Positions 9,175-17,016 of a stretch of DNA of 64,000 nt are shown here, in pieces. The notes under the pieces were generated by a model. That model searched no databases. It was not told the origin of the DNA and worked only from the letters and a program-made list of their open reading frames with translations. The first letter of the stretch is position 1. Every line of letters begins with the position of its first letter. Both the position numbers and the translations under genes were made by a program. This stretch comes from Mesorhizobium sp. (GTDB lineage Bacteria > Pseudomonadota > Alphaproteobacteria > Rhizobiales > Rhizobiaceae): assembly GCA_004017275.1 (NCBI GenBank), contig SAKE01000008.1, positions 80,112 through 144,111 of the forward strand, read 5' to 3'.

Positions 9175-9280
9175 CTAGAGCAATTCCAGGAAAAGTGTGA
9201 TACGGTTTTCCGTCAGGAATTGCGTCAAAACAAAGAGATAGAGCGGTTCGCCGGTTCCGTGAAACGGTGAAACGCTCTAG
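9175..9280. repeat. Two-hairpin palindromic intergenic repeat (rhizobial type)
   Basis: A 106-bp unit bounded by CTAGAG at 9175 and CTCTAG at 9280, which are inverted to each other. It contains two imperfect hairpins. One is around AGCAATTCCAGG and its partner GGAATTGCG near 9220; the other runs from AGAGCGGTT at about 9240 to AACGCTCTAG at 9280. Non-autonomous palindromic repeats of this look are scattered through Mesorhizobium and related genomes. Its right end supplies the stop codon of the cytochrome P460 gene. I saw no second copy in the window. Confidence 0.7.
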
Positions 9281-9789
9281 GGCGCGTACCGCGTGAAGAC
9301 GTAGTCATGTCCCTGAACGCGCGCCTCATGACAGGCGAAGCAGGTTTCATGCTGAGCTTCGTCAGCCGGTTTGCCGTCGACAAACCTGCCGAATCCCCAT
9401 CCGCCGGTGGCGGCGTATTTCTTCGAATCCTTGACCATGATCTGTACGGTCGTGGCGGCGCCGGGAATGGAGGCGGATTCGAATTCGGGCGATTGGACGT
9501 GTTTCCAGGCAAGCTTTGCGAGGATGGTTCCGTCAGGGAACGGCAATGTTCTTTCACGATATGCCTTCATCGCCACGACGTTGCCGAGGACTGCTCTAAG
9601 CTCGTTCAGGGGCTCTGCTTCCTCGGCCGGCGCGACCAGTTCCCATTGCCGATATTTATCGGGGATCGTGACGCCATAGATCGGAGATGCCGCCTTGGGT
9701 TTCGCATCGTCATTTGCTCCGGCCACCGCCGCGAAGACAGATGCCGCAACGATCGCGCCCACGCACGGCAGGAGATGGATAAGTTTCAT
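9277..9789 (-). CDS. Cytochrome P460 family c-type heme protein
   Basis: 170 residues with a Sec signal peptide (MKLIHLLPCVGAIVAASVF... cleaved near GAN). The mature chain shows the P460 pattern: IPDKYRQWELV, then NVVAMKAYRERTLPFPDGT, ILAKLAWKHV and GGWGFGRFVDGKP. A single heme-c site, CFACHEA, lies near residue 152. Members bind a cross-linked or ordinary c heme in the periplasm; the classic enzyme oxidises hydroxylamine, and many homologues have unknown redox partners. The stop codon falls inside the palindromic repeat at 9175-9280, so the natural C terminus may have been replaced. It lies 24 nt downstream of the epoxide-hydrolase-like gene and is probably co-transcribed with it. Confidence 0.88.
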   Translation of the reverse strand: MKLIHLLPCVGAIVAASVFAAVAGANDDAKPKAASPIYGVTIPDKYRQWELVAPAEEAEPLNELRAVLGNVVAMKAYRERTLPFPDGTILAKLAWKHVQSPEFESASIPGAATTVQIMVKDSKKYAATGGWGFGRFVDGKPADEAQHETCFACHEARVQGHDYVFTRYAP

Positions 9790-9813
9790 TGGAAAGCTCC
9801 GCTTGAAATGCCG

Positions 9814-10875
9814 TCAGAACTTGTCGACGTCGATGACCGCCTGGGCAAAGGCCTGCGGAGCCTCCTGCGGAAGGTTGTGGCCAATGCCGCCCGAGATCAG
9901 CCGTTGTTCATATTTGCCCGAGAATTTCTTGGCGTAGGTCGCCGGATCGGGATGCGGCGCGCCGTTTGCGTCGCCTTCCATCGTGATCGTCGGCACGCCG
10001 ATCGCCGGAAATGTCGCCAGCTTCTTTTCCAAGGCATCATATTTTGGCTCGCCCTGCGCCAGACCGAGCCGCCAGCGATAGTTGTGGATAGAGATGGCGA
10101 CGTGGTCGGGATTGTCGAACGCGGCAGCGGAGCGTTCGAAGGTGGCGTTGTCGAAAGCCCATTTCGGCGAGGCAAGCTCCCAGATAAGGCGGGCAAAATC
10201 CCGGGTATATTTCTCGTAGCCCGCTCGTCCCCGTTCGGTGGCGAAGTAATATTGATACCACCATTGCAATTCGGCCTTCGGCGGCAGCGGCGCCCGGTTC
10301 AACGCCTGACTGCCGATGAGATAGCCGCTGACGGATACCATGGCCTTGCAGCGCTCAGGCCAGAGCGCGGCTATGATGTTGGCCGTCCTCGCGCCCCAGT
10401 CATAGCCGGCGATGAGCGCTTTTTGGATCTTCAGCGCATCCATCAGGGCAACAATATCGGACGCAAGCGCTGCCTGCTGACCGTTCCTCGGCGTTGCGTC
10501 CGACAGGAACCGCGTCGTGCCGTAGCCGCGCAGATACGGCACGATGACCCTGTACCCAGCGTCTGCTAGTAGCGGCGCGACATCGACATAGCTGTAAATG
10601 TCATAGGGCCATCCGTGCAGGAGGATGACTGCGGGACCGTCGGCCGGACCGTCCTCGGCATATCCGACGCTCAGCAGGCCCGCGTCGATCAGCTTCATCG
10701 AGGAGAACGAGGTCCGCGGCTTTGTGGTTCGGGAAGCGGTCGGTTCCGTCCCGCCGGCCTGCGCTCCGGCAATCCCGATCGCGCCGAGCTGCGCTGCGGC
10801 GACCGTCGCGGCAGCGACGCCGAAGAGGTGGCGACGCTGATGGTCGATTTTTTCCGGGTTTCTGACTGCGTTCAT
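9814..10875 (-). CDS. Tat-exported alpha/beta hydrolase, epoxide-hydrolase-like
   Basis: 353 residues from ATG 10875; the frame also allows 10902. The N terminus carries twin arginines (HQRRHLFGVAAATVAAAQ), a Tat signal peptide. VILLHGWPYDIYSYVDV supplies the HGxP oxyanion motif. The nucleophile elbow is AGYDWGARTA, with aspartate rather than serine, as in epoxide hydrolases and haloalkane dehalogenases. The C-terminal GGIGHNLPQEAP carries the catalytic histidine. It would hydrolyse an epoxide or halide in the periplasm after folded export. Neighbours are the P460 cytochrome downstream and the divergently unrelated Ohr gene upstream on the same strand. The exact substrate is not readable. Confidence 0.88.
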   Translation of the reverse strand: MNAVRNPEKIDHQRRHLFGVAAATVAAAQLGAIGIAGAQAGGTEPTASRTTKPRTSFSSMKLIDAGLLSVGYAEDGPADGPAVILLHGWPYDIYSYVDVAPLLADAGYRVIVPYLRGYGTTRFLSDATPRNGQQAALASDIVALMDALKIQKALIAGYDWGARTANIIAALWPERCKAMVSVSGYLIGSQALNRAPLPPKAELQWWYQYYFATERGRAGYEKYTRDFARLIWELASPKWAFDNATFERSAAAFDNPDHVAISIHNYRWRLGLAQGEPKYDALEKKLATFPAIGVPTITMEGDANGAPHPDPATYAKKFSGKYEQRLISGGIGHNLPQEAPQAFAQAVIDVDKF

Positions 10876-10947
10876 TGGTGCACTGCCTTTTCGTAATGAC
10901 ATTTTCTCGATAGTGGGCCTGCCCGATCGATCGATATGATCGGCGGG

Positions 10948-11364
10948 CTAGATCAGGTTGATTGCGACTTCGATGTTGCCGCGGGTAGCGTTCGAGTAGG
11001 GGCAGGTCTGATGCGCTGCGTCAACAACGGCCCGGGCAACATCGCGGTCGAGTCCGGGCAGGCTGATATCGAGGCGTGCGCCGAGGAAGAACGCGCCGTC
11101 GGCGGCGTTCAGATCCACTTCCGCATCGATGGCGAGGCTGGCCGGCAACATGATGTTCATCTTGCGGGCAGCGATTGCCATCGCACCCTCGAAACAGGCC
11201 GACCAGCCGGCAGCGAATAGCTGTTCCGGATTGGTGCCACCTCCAGGGCCGCCGGGCGTGGAAAGCCGGATGTCAAGCCGACCGTCGGAACTGCGCGACG
11301 CGCCGTCCCTGCCGCCGGTGGTGCGGACCTTGGCGGTATAGAGTGGTTTTGCAGATTGAGTCAT
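10948..11364 (-). CDS. ohr: Organic hydroperoxide resistance protein, Ohr/OsmC family
   Basis: 138 residues, the usual Ohr length. It begins YTAKVRTTGGRDGASRSSDG and shows TNPEQLFAAGWSACFEGAM with the peroxidatic cysteine near residue 57, and HQTCPYSNATRGN with the resolving cysteine near residue 121. This two-cysteine arrangement defines Ohr-type thiol peroxidases, which reduce organic and fatty-acid hydroperoxides in the cytosol using lipoylated partners. No OhrR repressor is next to it; the neighbouring regulator at 11747 is of another family. The gene is divergent from that regulator, and the element copy B lies between them. Confidence 0.95.
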   Translation of the reverse strand: MTQSAKPLYTAKVRTTGGRDGASRSSDGRLDIRLSTPGGPGGGTNPEQLFAAGWSACFEGAMAIAARKMNIMLPASLAIDAEVDLNAADGAFFLGARLDISLPGLDRDVARAVVDAAHQTCPYSNATRGNIEVAINLI

Positions 11365-11499
11365 GACGGCTGTGTTCCTTGCAAAGGTACTGGGAAAAAT
11401 CGGGGGATGGGCGCGGCGTCGCTATTGCCGGTGCGTAAGCAGGCTGGAAGGGCCTGTGGCCGGGCAGGCTTCACCGCATCAGCGATGATGACAAAGCAG

Positions 11500-11605
11500 G
11501 CATGATCGTTCTCCCTCATCCGCAGCAGAAGTTCTTGCTGCTTCGAAACATAGAGGAGGGTCGCCTGGAGCACTCGTTATGCACTATGATGGGGTGTTAG
11601 CGCTC
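11500..11605 (+). promoter_or_regulatory. Repeated regulatory element, copy B
   Basis: This is the counterpart of 4141-4245 in the same orientation, with GCATGATC at 11500 and the gap-free 71-nt core at 11535-11605. The heptamer pair is imperfect here (CGTTATG then CACTATG), and TATGAT sits at 11585-11590. It lies 142 nt before the start of regulator 2 and 136 nt before the divergent ohr start, so it could control either or both. The surrounding DNA (11365-11746) shows no gene. Confidence 0.55.
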
Positions 11606-11746
11606 GCCAGCAGCCGCACGTCTTGGAACCGGGCCGCTATCACGTCCTGCCTCAAAGTCGCCGCTCGGGGCGACGAAATCGAACTTTCTGCGACGTAGGT
11701 CTTGGATTTCGAACCAGGATCTGCCCCAGCCATCAGACAGGATGCG

Positions 11747-14626
11747 ATGAAAAACGACGTCATGATATCGCCAGCCGCGCAGACGAGCGACAGGATATCG
11801 TTTGGTCCCTTTACGCTGGCGCCGGGCGAAAGGCTTCTGCTGCGGCAAGGCATGCCTGTCGGTCTCGGCACGCGCTCTTTCGATATCCTGGCAGCCTTGG
11901 CTTCGCGTCCCAACGAGATCGTCAGCAAGAAGGATCTGCTAGCCCATGTCTGGCCCGACGCCACCGTCGAAGAAGGCAGTTTGCGGTTTCACGTCGCCAA
12001 TCTCAGAAAGGCGTTAGGCGACGGCAAGGATGGGGCACGCTACATCGCGACCCTGACGGGACGAGGCTACTGCTTTGTCGCCCCGATCTCGCGATCGGAT
12101 GGTCAAAACCATGTAGCAAGGGAGGTCGTTGCCAGCTATCCGCAAGCCAATCTGCCAGGTCGCCTGGTCCGGATGGTCGGCCGTACCGGTGATACCGACG
12201 CACTTTCAACTCAACTGGCCGACAGGCGTTTCGTCACGATCGTTGGCACCGGTGGTGTCGGCAAGACCACGGTTGCCGTGGCTGTGGGCCATGACCTGGT
12301 CGAAGCATTCGCGGGTGCCGTGCATTTCGTCGATCTCGGGGCGCTGAGCGATCCAAGCCTGGTTGCGACGACCGCAGCGTCGATGTTGGGGTTGTCTCTT
12401 CAGGCCGACGACCCGACATCCAGCTTGGTCGCCTATCTAGCGGACAAGAGGATATTGCTGATCCTCGACACTTGCGAGCATGTCATCGACGCGGCGGCCG
12501 ACCTGGCGGCCCGTATCTTCGCCGCTGCGCCGCAAGCGCATCTGCTGGCAACGAGCCGGGAGCCTCTTCAGGTCGAAGGCGAGCATGTCTACAAGCTGGC
12601 GCCGCTGGAATGCGCGCCGGGCGATCTGGAACTCACCACGTTCGTGGTGAACAGCTTTCCTGCGACGCAGCTGTTCCTGGAACGAGCCGCGGCGAGCGGC
12701 GCCCGGCTTGACCTCCAAGATGCGGATGCCGCCATCGTGGCCGGCATCTGCCGCAAGCTCGACGGCGTGCCGCTGGCGATTGAGCTCGCGGCTGGACGGG
12801 TTGCGAGTTACGGCCTGCAGAAAACCGCGGAACTTCTCGACGAGCGGCTGACGCTGTTGTGGCCGGGACAACGCAGCGCGCCGGCGCGGCAGAAGACCCT
12901 CCAGGCCACTTTGGACTGGAGCTACGGCTTGCTGTCCGAGTTCGAGCGACTTTTGCTTCGCCGGCTTGCAGTCTTCGTTGGTCACTTCTCGATCGACGCC
13001 GCGCTCGAAGTCGTGACGAGCGCAACGGTCGACGACACTCTCGTGTTTGGCGCAATCGACAGTCTCGTTGCCAAGTCGATGGTGGCGGCAAGGCCCGCCG
13101 GAGCAACGATGCGTTATCGACTGCTCGACACGACAAGGGCTTATGCCCTTCAGCTCGACGTCGACGATGCCGAGCTCGCGAGCCTGGCCGCACGTCACGC
13201 GATCCATTACCTGCGCTGGCTGGAGCAGACAGGAGCCGAGTGGCCTACCTTGTCGAGCGCCGCGCAACGATCGCTTCAACTCGCGGGCCTGGCCAATGTG
13301 CGAGTGGCTCTGGATTGGTGCTTCGGACCCGACGGGAAGATTGAAGTCGGCGTCCGTCTGGCCGCCGCGGCGGCCCCTGTTTTTCTGTCGATGTCATTGC
13401 TCGCCGAATGTCATCGTTGGACGGCGCGGGCGGTCCTTGCCCTCGACGACACTACTTGCGGCGGATCGGAGGAGATGCTTCTTCAGGCCGCCCTCGGGGT
13501 GTCCCTGATGTTCACCCGTGGTGGAAAAGATGCGGCGCGCGTGGCTTTGAACAGAAGCCTTACCATTGCCGACCGGCGTGGCGACGCGCTCGATCAGCTT
13601 CAGATTCTGGGTCCGCTGCAGATGTTCCACCTGCGCAGGGGAGAGTTCAGGGTCGCGCTGCGCTATGCGGAGCGCTGCACCGTCATCGCCGCAACGCTCG
13701 AGGATTCCGTCTCCACCACATTGGCGCATTCCTTGATGGGGATTTCTCTTCACCTCAGCGGAGAGCTGGGCCGCGCCCAGACCGCGTTGGAAGCGGCGCT
13801 GCGATGCGGGCCGCGTTCCGACCGGACCACGACGAACTATCTCGGCTTCGACGGCAGGATTCTGGCCGGCGCAATTCTGGCGAGGACGCTCTGGCTGCAA
13901 GGTTATCCGGATCGGGCCGTGGAGCGCGCGCTGCTGACGGTCGAGGATGCGGAGGTCCTGAACCATCCCCTGACGCTCTCCATCGCACTTGTCTGGGCAA
14001 TTTCCGTGTTCCTCTGGGTCGGAGACCTTGCGCGCGCAGAGGAACACATCGATCGTCTTTTCTCCCGTGCCGAATTTCATTCCCTTGGACCCTATCTCGC
14101 GCTAGGGCGCGGCTTCAAAGGAGAACTCGCCATTCGTCGAGGCAACGCAAGCAGCGGTGTCGAAAGCCTTCGATCCTGTCTCGCCGAGCTTCATGCCGCC
14201 CCGTACGAACTACTGACCACGCCGCTCAACATCTCCTTCGTTCAGGGCCTCGCCGCGACCGGTAGGTCCGCCGAAGCGCTTTCACTGATCGAAGAGACGA
14301 TCCAGCAGGTCGAGGCAAGCGGCGATCTTTGCTACATGCCGGACCTGCTGCGCGTGAAGGGCAACCTTGTTCTCGCGGCCCCCCAAGCCGGCACCGACGA
14401 AGAAGCGGAACTTTGTTTTCGGCGGTCGTTAGAGCTCAGCGATCGTCAGGGGGCTCGCGCATGGGAGTTGCGGACCGCCATCGACCTCGCTTCGCTGTTG
14501 GCCGCACGCGGACGACACGAGGCCGCCCAAGCACTCCTCCAGCCAATTTTCGCGCGATTCGGGGAGGGTTTGGAGACAGCAGACCTGCGGTCAGCCGCAC
14601 GCCGCCTGTTGGCTACGCCGAACTAG
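11747..14626 (+). CDS. Large winged-helix / P-loop ATPase transcriptional regulator (paralogue 2)
   Basis: 959 residues from ATG 11747 (AGGA 6 nt upstream; the frame opens at 11702). Residues ~15-115 are a winged helix (FTLAPGERLLL, RSFDILAALASRPNEIVSK, GRGYCFVAP). The NTPase has VGTGGVGKTTVAVAVG at ~166-181 and LLILDTCEH as Walker B, followed by ATSREPLQVEGEH. The rest is helical-repeat sequence ending with SAARRLLATPN. It matches paralogue 1 (778-3780) throughout, including WLQGYxDxAxRxA and DxRSxxRxLL segments, so the two arose by duplication of one gene. It is transcribed away from the redox cluster. Signal and targets are unknown. Confidence 0.88.
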   Translation: MKNDVMISPAAQTSDRISFGPFTLAPGERLLLRQGMPVGLGTRSFDILAALASRPNEIVSKKDLLAHVWPDATVEEGSLRFHVANLRKALGDGKDGARYIATLTGRGYCFVAPISRSDGQNHVAREVVASYPQANLPGRLVRMVGRTGDTDALSTQLADRRFVTIVGTGGVGKTTVAVAVGHDLVEAFAGAVHFVDLGALSDPSLVATTAASMLGLSLQADDPTSSLVAYLADKRILLILDTCEHVIDAAADLAARIFAAAPQAHLLATSREPLQVEGEHVYKLAPLECAPGDLELTTFVVNSFPATQLFLERAAASGARLDLQDADAAIVAGICRKLDGVPLAIELAAGRVASYGLQKTAELLDERLTLLWPGQRSAPARQKTLQATLDWSYGLLSEFERLLLRRLAVFVGHFSIDAALEVVTSATVDDTLVFGAIDSLVAKSMVAARPAGATMRYRLLDTTRAYALQLDVDDAELASLAARHAIHYLRWLEQTGAEWPTLSSAAQRSLQLAGLANVRVALDWCFGPDGKIEVGVRLAAAAAPVFLSMSLLAECHRWTARAVLALDDTTCGGSEEMLLQAALGVSLMFTRGGKDAARVALNRSLTIADRRGDALDQLQILGPLQMFHLRRGEFRVALRYAERCTVIAATLEDSVSTTLAHSLMGISLHLSGELGRAQTALEAALRCGPRSDRTTTNYLGFDGRILAGAILARTLWLQGYPDRAVERALLTVEDAEVLNHPLTLSIALVWAISVFLWVGDLARAEEHIDRLFSRAEFHSLGPYLALGRGFKGELAIRRGNASSGVESLRSCLAELHAAPYELLTTPLNISFVQGLAATGRSAEALSLIEETIQQVEASGDLCYMPDLLRVKGNLVLAAPQAGTDEEAELCFRRSLELSDRQGARAWELRTAIDLASLLAARGRHEAAQALLQPIFARFGEGLETADLRSAARRLLATPN

Positions 14627-14818
14627 CATGGCCTCCGGCAGCGCCGCGCAGGCAGGAGCGGCGATCCCTGCCGCTGCTCCCGATATGACCGTTCGCGATT
14701 TGAACCTACGGATGACGTTGAGGCCGTGCCGTCATCGGCCGCGAAACCATGCGGAACGATACGGGAAGATTTCTGCTTTTGGCCCCCGAAAAAGTCAATA
14801 AAATCAATATCATTGGCG

Positions 14819-15253
14819 ATGGAGACTGCCGTTCTGAACGGCCTTGCCGCCGCGTTGCGCCATCCTGACGTAATTGCCCAGTACGTCCAAACTTATCACG
14901 AAGAACGGCGGCGTCTGGCTGCCGACACCGATGCGCGGCGCGCTCGTTCGGAACGGCGGCTTGGAGAACTATCTCGGGAGATCGATCGACTGGTCAACGC
15001 CATCGCCAAGGGCCATGGCGACCCAGCTGTGTTAGGACCACAATCAACAACGCTCAATGAGGAGCGTAAGGGCATTGTGGCCGAGCTGGACCAAGTGCCC
15101 GCGGCGGCCACGGTGATCGCGCTGCATCCTGCGGTGCTGGCACGCTACGAGGAACAGCTAAATCAACTGCAAGCAGGACTTGCAAAGGCGGACGTCTCGC
15201 CGCACTCCTGGGTGAGAATGCCTTTCCCAACGGCGTCAAAGCAGTGGGGGTAA
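14819..15253 (+). pseudogene. C-terminal fragment of a serine site-specific recombinase
   Basis: From about 14819 the frame encodes a coiled-coil typical of the C-terminal end of large serine recombinases of alphaproteobacterial mobile elements: LNGLAAALRHPDVIAQYV, FHREI-like TYHEERRRLAAD, ERRLGELSREIDRLVNAI and LNEERKGIVAELDQVP. The catalytic N-terminal domain with the active-site serine and the zinc ribbon are missing. The upstream 90 nt (14726-14818) are in frame but unrelated. The fragment is therefore the relic of an integrated element and marks 14.7-15.3 kb as an old insertion or deletion point. It ends just before a hairpin and terminator. Confidence 0.7.
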
Positions 15254-15408
15254 GGTGGTAGCGGGAGAGGGCTACCGCCAATACAGCGCTGCAACCGAGT
15301 TCGTTTGTTGAAAGGACTTCGCAAGCGAAGTCAGCAGCTCGAAATCCTGCCCGGAACCACTTTTATCATAAGTCGATAACCGTCCCAGGCTGACCGGGGC
15401 GGCTTTTT
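15254..15408 (+). terminator. Hairpins and rho-independent terminator downstream of recombinase fragment
   Basis: Three stems lie in 155 nt. The first pairs GGTGGTAGC (15254-15262) with GCTACCGCC (15271-15279). The second is a perfect GACTTCG-CAAG-CGAAGTC hairpin at 15315-15332. The third pairs CCGTCCC (15380-15386) with GGGGCGG (15396-15402) and is followed by CTTTTT, an intrinsic terminator. The order could be a 3' untranslated region of the lost recombinase gene or a small structured RNA. I could not fit a tRNA or tmRNA to it. Confidence 0.55.
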
Positions 15409-16029
15409 ACGTTTTTTGAGGCCCGATTTCTTGATTGTGCCTTCAGCTCCATACGTCCGGGATCATTTCTGGGTGGCTCGCGGGCTTTCGCGGCTCCCGC
15501 CTGTAAGGCCTCGAAAGCTGAATCGCACTAAGGTCGAGACCTGATAAGCCATCACCGAGTAGGCAGCTGCCCGATCGTAATTGTGTCTCCATCAATCACG
15601 CAGCGAGTGACGCGTCCAACTCTGCTGGCTTCTTGGAAGCTCTTCGAGTTTTCCAGGTCGCACCCCTGGTCGAATTGCGTGCGCTCCAGAAGAGGTTTGG
15701 ACGTCCGGGCTCGTCTCGCAGTTTCTTTGAGGAGGTTCTGCTCCCGGCCGAAGTTGACGAGATGCGTCGGCGCCGCGCCGCTGATAATCGACGGTCAACA
15801 TGCGGTTCAAAAGTGGCGCGGCCCGTTGCGGACACCTTCCGCGCTCACAGATGCGACATGTGATTCGAATCGGGTCGAATGCCGGCCGGTTGTGGGTGCC
15901 GTCGGCATCAAAGAAGCCTTGGGCTGAGGCCACCTCGCAGACCGGGACGATGGCGCATCGCGTTGTGGAGCGTTGAAACGCCGCTGCGTTGGCTGTTTCG
16001 GTGGTTATGCCGAGATAGCGTGTGCCGTC
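15409..16029. other. 620-bp region without a supported gene
   Basis: Several overlapping frames of 75-115 codons are open on both strands between 15583 and 15933, but none has a recognisable product or a good ribosome binding site. Given the recombinase remnant on its left, this is most likely decayed mobile or intergenic DNA. Confidence 0.45.
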
Positions 16030-17016
16030 TCAAGAATAGCAGCCGTGCTCCAGCGCAAGCCGCTTCACCAGCGCCGAGACCGCGTCGATCGCCGGTGTCG
16101 GCCTGTCCGTCAGCCGGCCGAGTTCCTGCACGGCGCTCACCAGCGCGTCGATTTCCATCGGGCGGCCGCGTTCAAGGTCCTGCAGCATCGAAGTCTTGTG
16201 TTCGCCGACATCGCCGGCGCCCTTAATGCGGCGGTCGACCGCGATCGGGAAGCGCACGCCGAGGCTTTCGCCGATCACTTGGGCTTCCAGCATCATGGTG
16301 CGGGCGAGCGCGCGCGTACCCTCGTCGGCGACGATTGCCGCCAGCGTCGAGCCGGTCAGCGCCGAGATCGGGTTGAAGGACAGGTTGCCCCACAGCTTCA
16401 CCCAGATTTCGCTGCGGATGTCGTCGCGCACTGGCGCCTGCAGGCCGGCCTTAACCATTTCCTCGGCCAGCCGGATGACGCGTTGGCCCTTCTCGCCGGA
16501 GGGTTCGCCAAGCGAGAAGCGCCTGCCCTCGACATGGCGGATGAGGCCCGGCGCGTCGACCTCGACGGCCGGATAGACGACAGAGCCGATGACGCGCTGT
16601 GGCCCGATCCGCTGCCAGATCGCGCCGCCTGGGTCGACACTGTCGAGCCTTGTGCCTTCGAGCGGTCCGCTTAGCCCGTGAAAGTACCACCACGGCACGC
16701 CGTTCTGCATGGTGACGACCGCGGTGTCCGGGCCAAGAAGCGGTGCGATCTGGTCGAGTGCCGGGGTCAGCGAATGGGCCTTCAGCGCCAGCACCACGTA
16801 ATCCTGGACGCCGAGCTCTTCGGCTTTCGCCGCGGCTTTGACCGGCGCCACCGTCTCCGCGCCGTCCTCGATCAGGCGCAGGCCGCCCGCGCGGATCGCG
16901 TCCAAATGCGCGCCACGCGCGACGATCGACAGATCGGTGCGTCCGGCAAGCGCCAGCTTGGCGGCGAGATAGCCGCCGATGGCGCCGGCGCCGAAAACGT
17001 TGATCTTCATCGTCAA
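16030..17016 (-). CDS. Ketopantoate reductase (ApbA/PanE) family dehydrogenase
   Basis: 328 residues. The N-terminal NADPH-binding motif is INVFGAGAIGGYLAAKLA (GxGxxG). Then come MQNGVPWWYFHGL (the QNG motif), EIWVKLWGNLSFNPISALTG with the conserved Lys/Asn, and a helical C-terminal domain with HKTSMLQDLERGRPMEIDAL. These features match 2-dehydropantoate 2-reductases, which reduce a 2-keto acid with NADPH in the cytosol. The presence of an extended middle loop and its place at the end of a catabolic operon suggest another 2-keto acid as substrate rather than pantothenate synthesis; that is inference. Its start overlaps the ligase stop by 4 nt (ATGA). Confidence 0.9.
   Translation of the reverse strand: MTMKINVFGAGAIGGYLAAKLALAGRTDLSIVARGAHLDAIRAGGLRLIEDGAETVAPVKAAAKAEELGVQDYVVLALKAHSLTPALDQIAPLLGPDTAVVTMQNGVPWWYFHGLSGPLEGTRLDSVDPGGAIWQRIGPQRVIGSVVYPAVEVDAPGLIRHVEGRRFSLGEPSGEKGQRVIRLAEEMVKAGLQAPVRDDIRSEIWVKLWGNLSFNPISALTGSTLAAIVADEGTRALARTMMLEAQVIGESLGVRFPIAVDRRIKGAGDVGEHKTSMLQDLERGRPMEIDALVSAVQELGRLTDRPTPAIDAVSALVKRLALEHGCYS

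Noticed and set aside
15254..15365. Possible tRNA or tmRNA, because of the sequence CTCGAAATCC followed by GGAACCA
   Set aside because: No cloverleaf could be drawn: there is no matching acceptor strand and the T-arm pairing fails. The hairpins fit a 3' untranslated region and terminator better.
15592..15933. Overlapping 75-115 codon frames on both strands
   Set aside because: No protein family likeness and no good start; probably decayed DNA.
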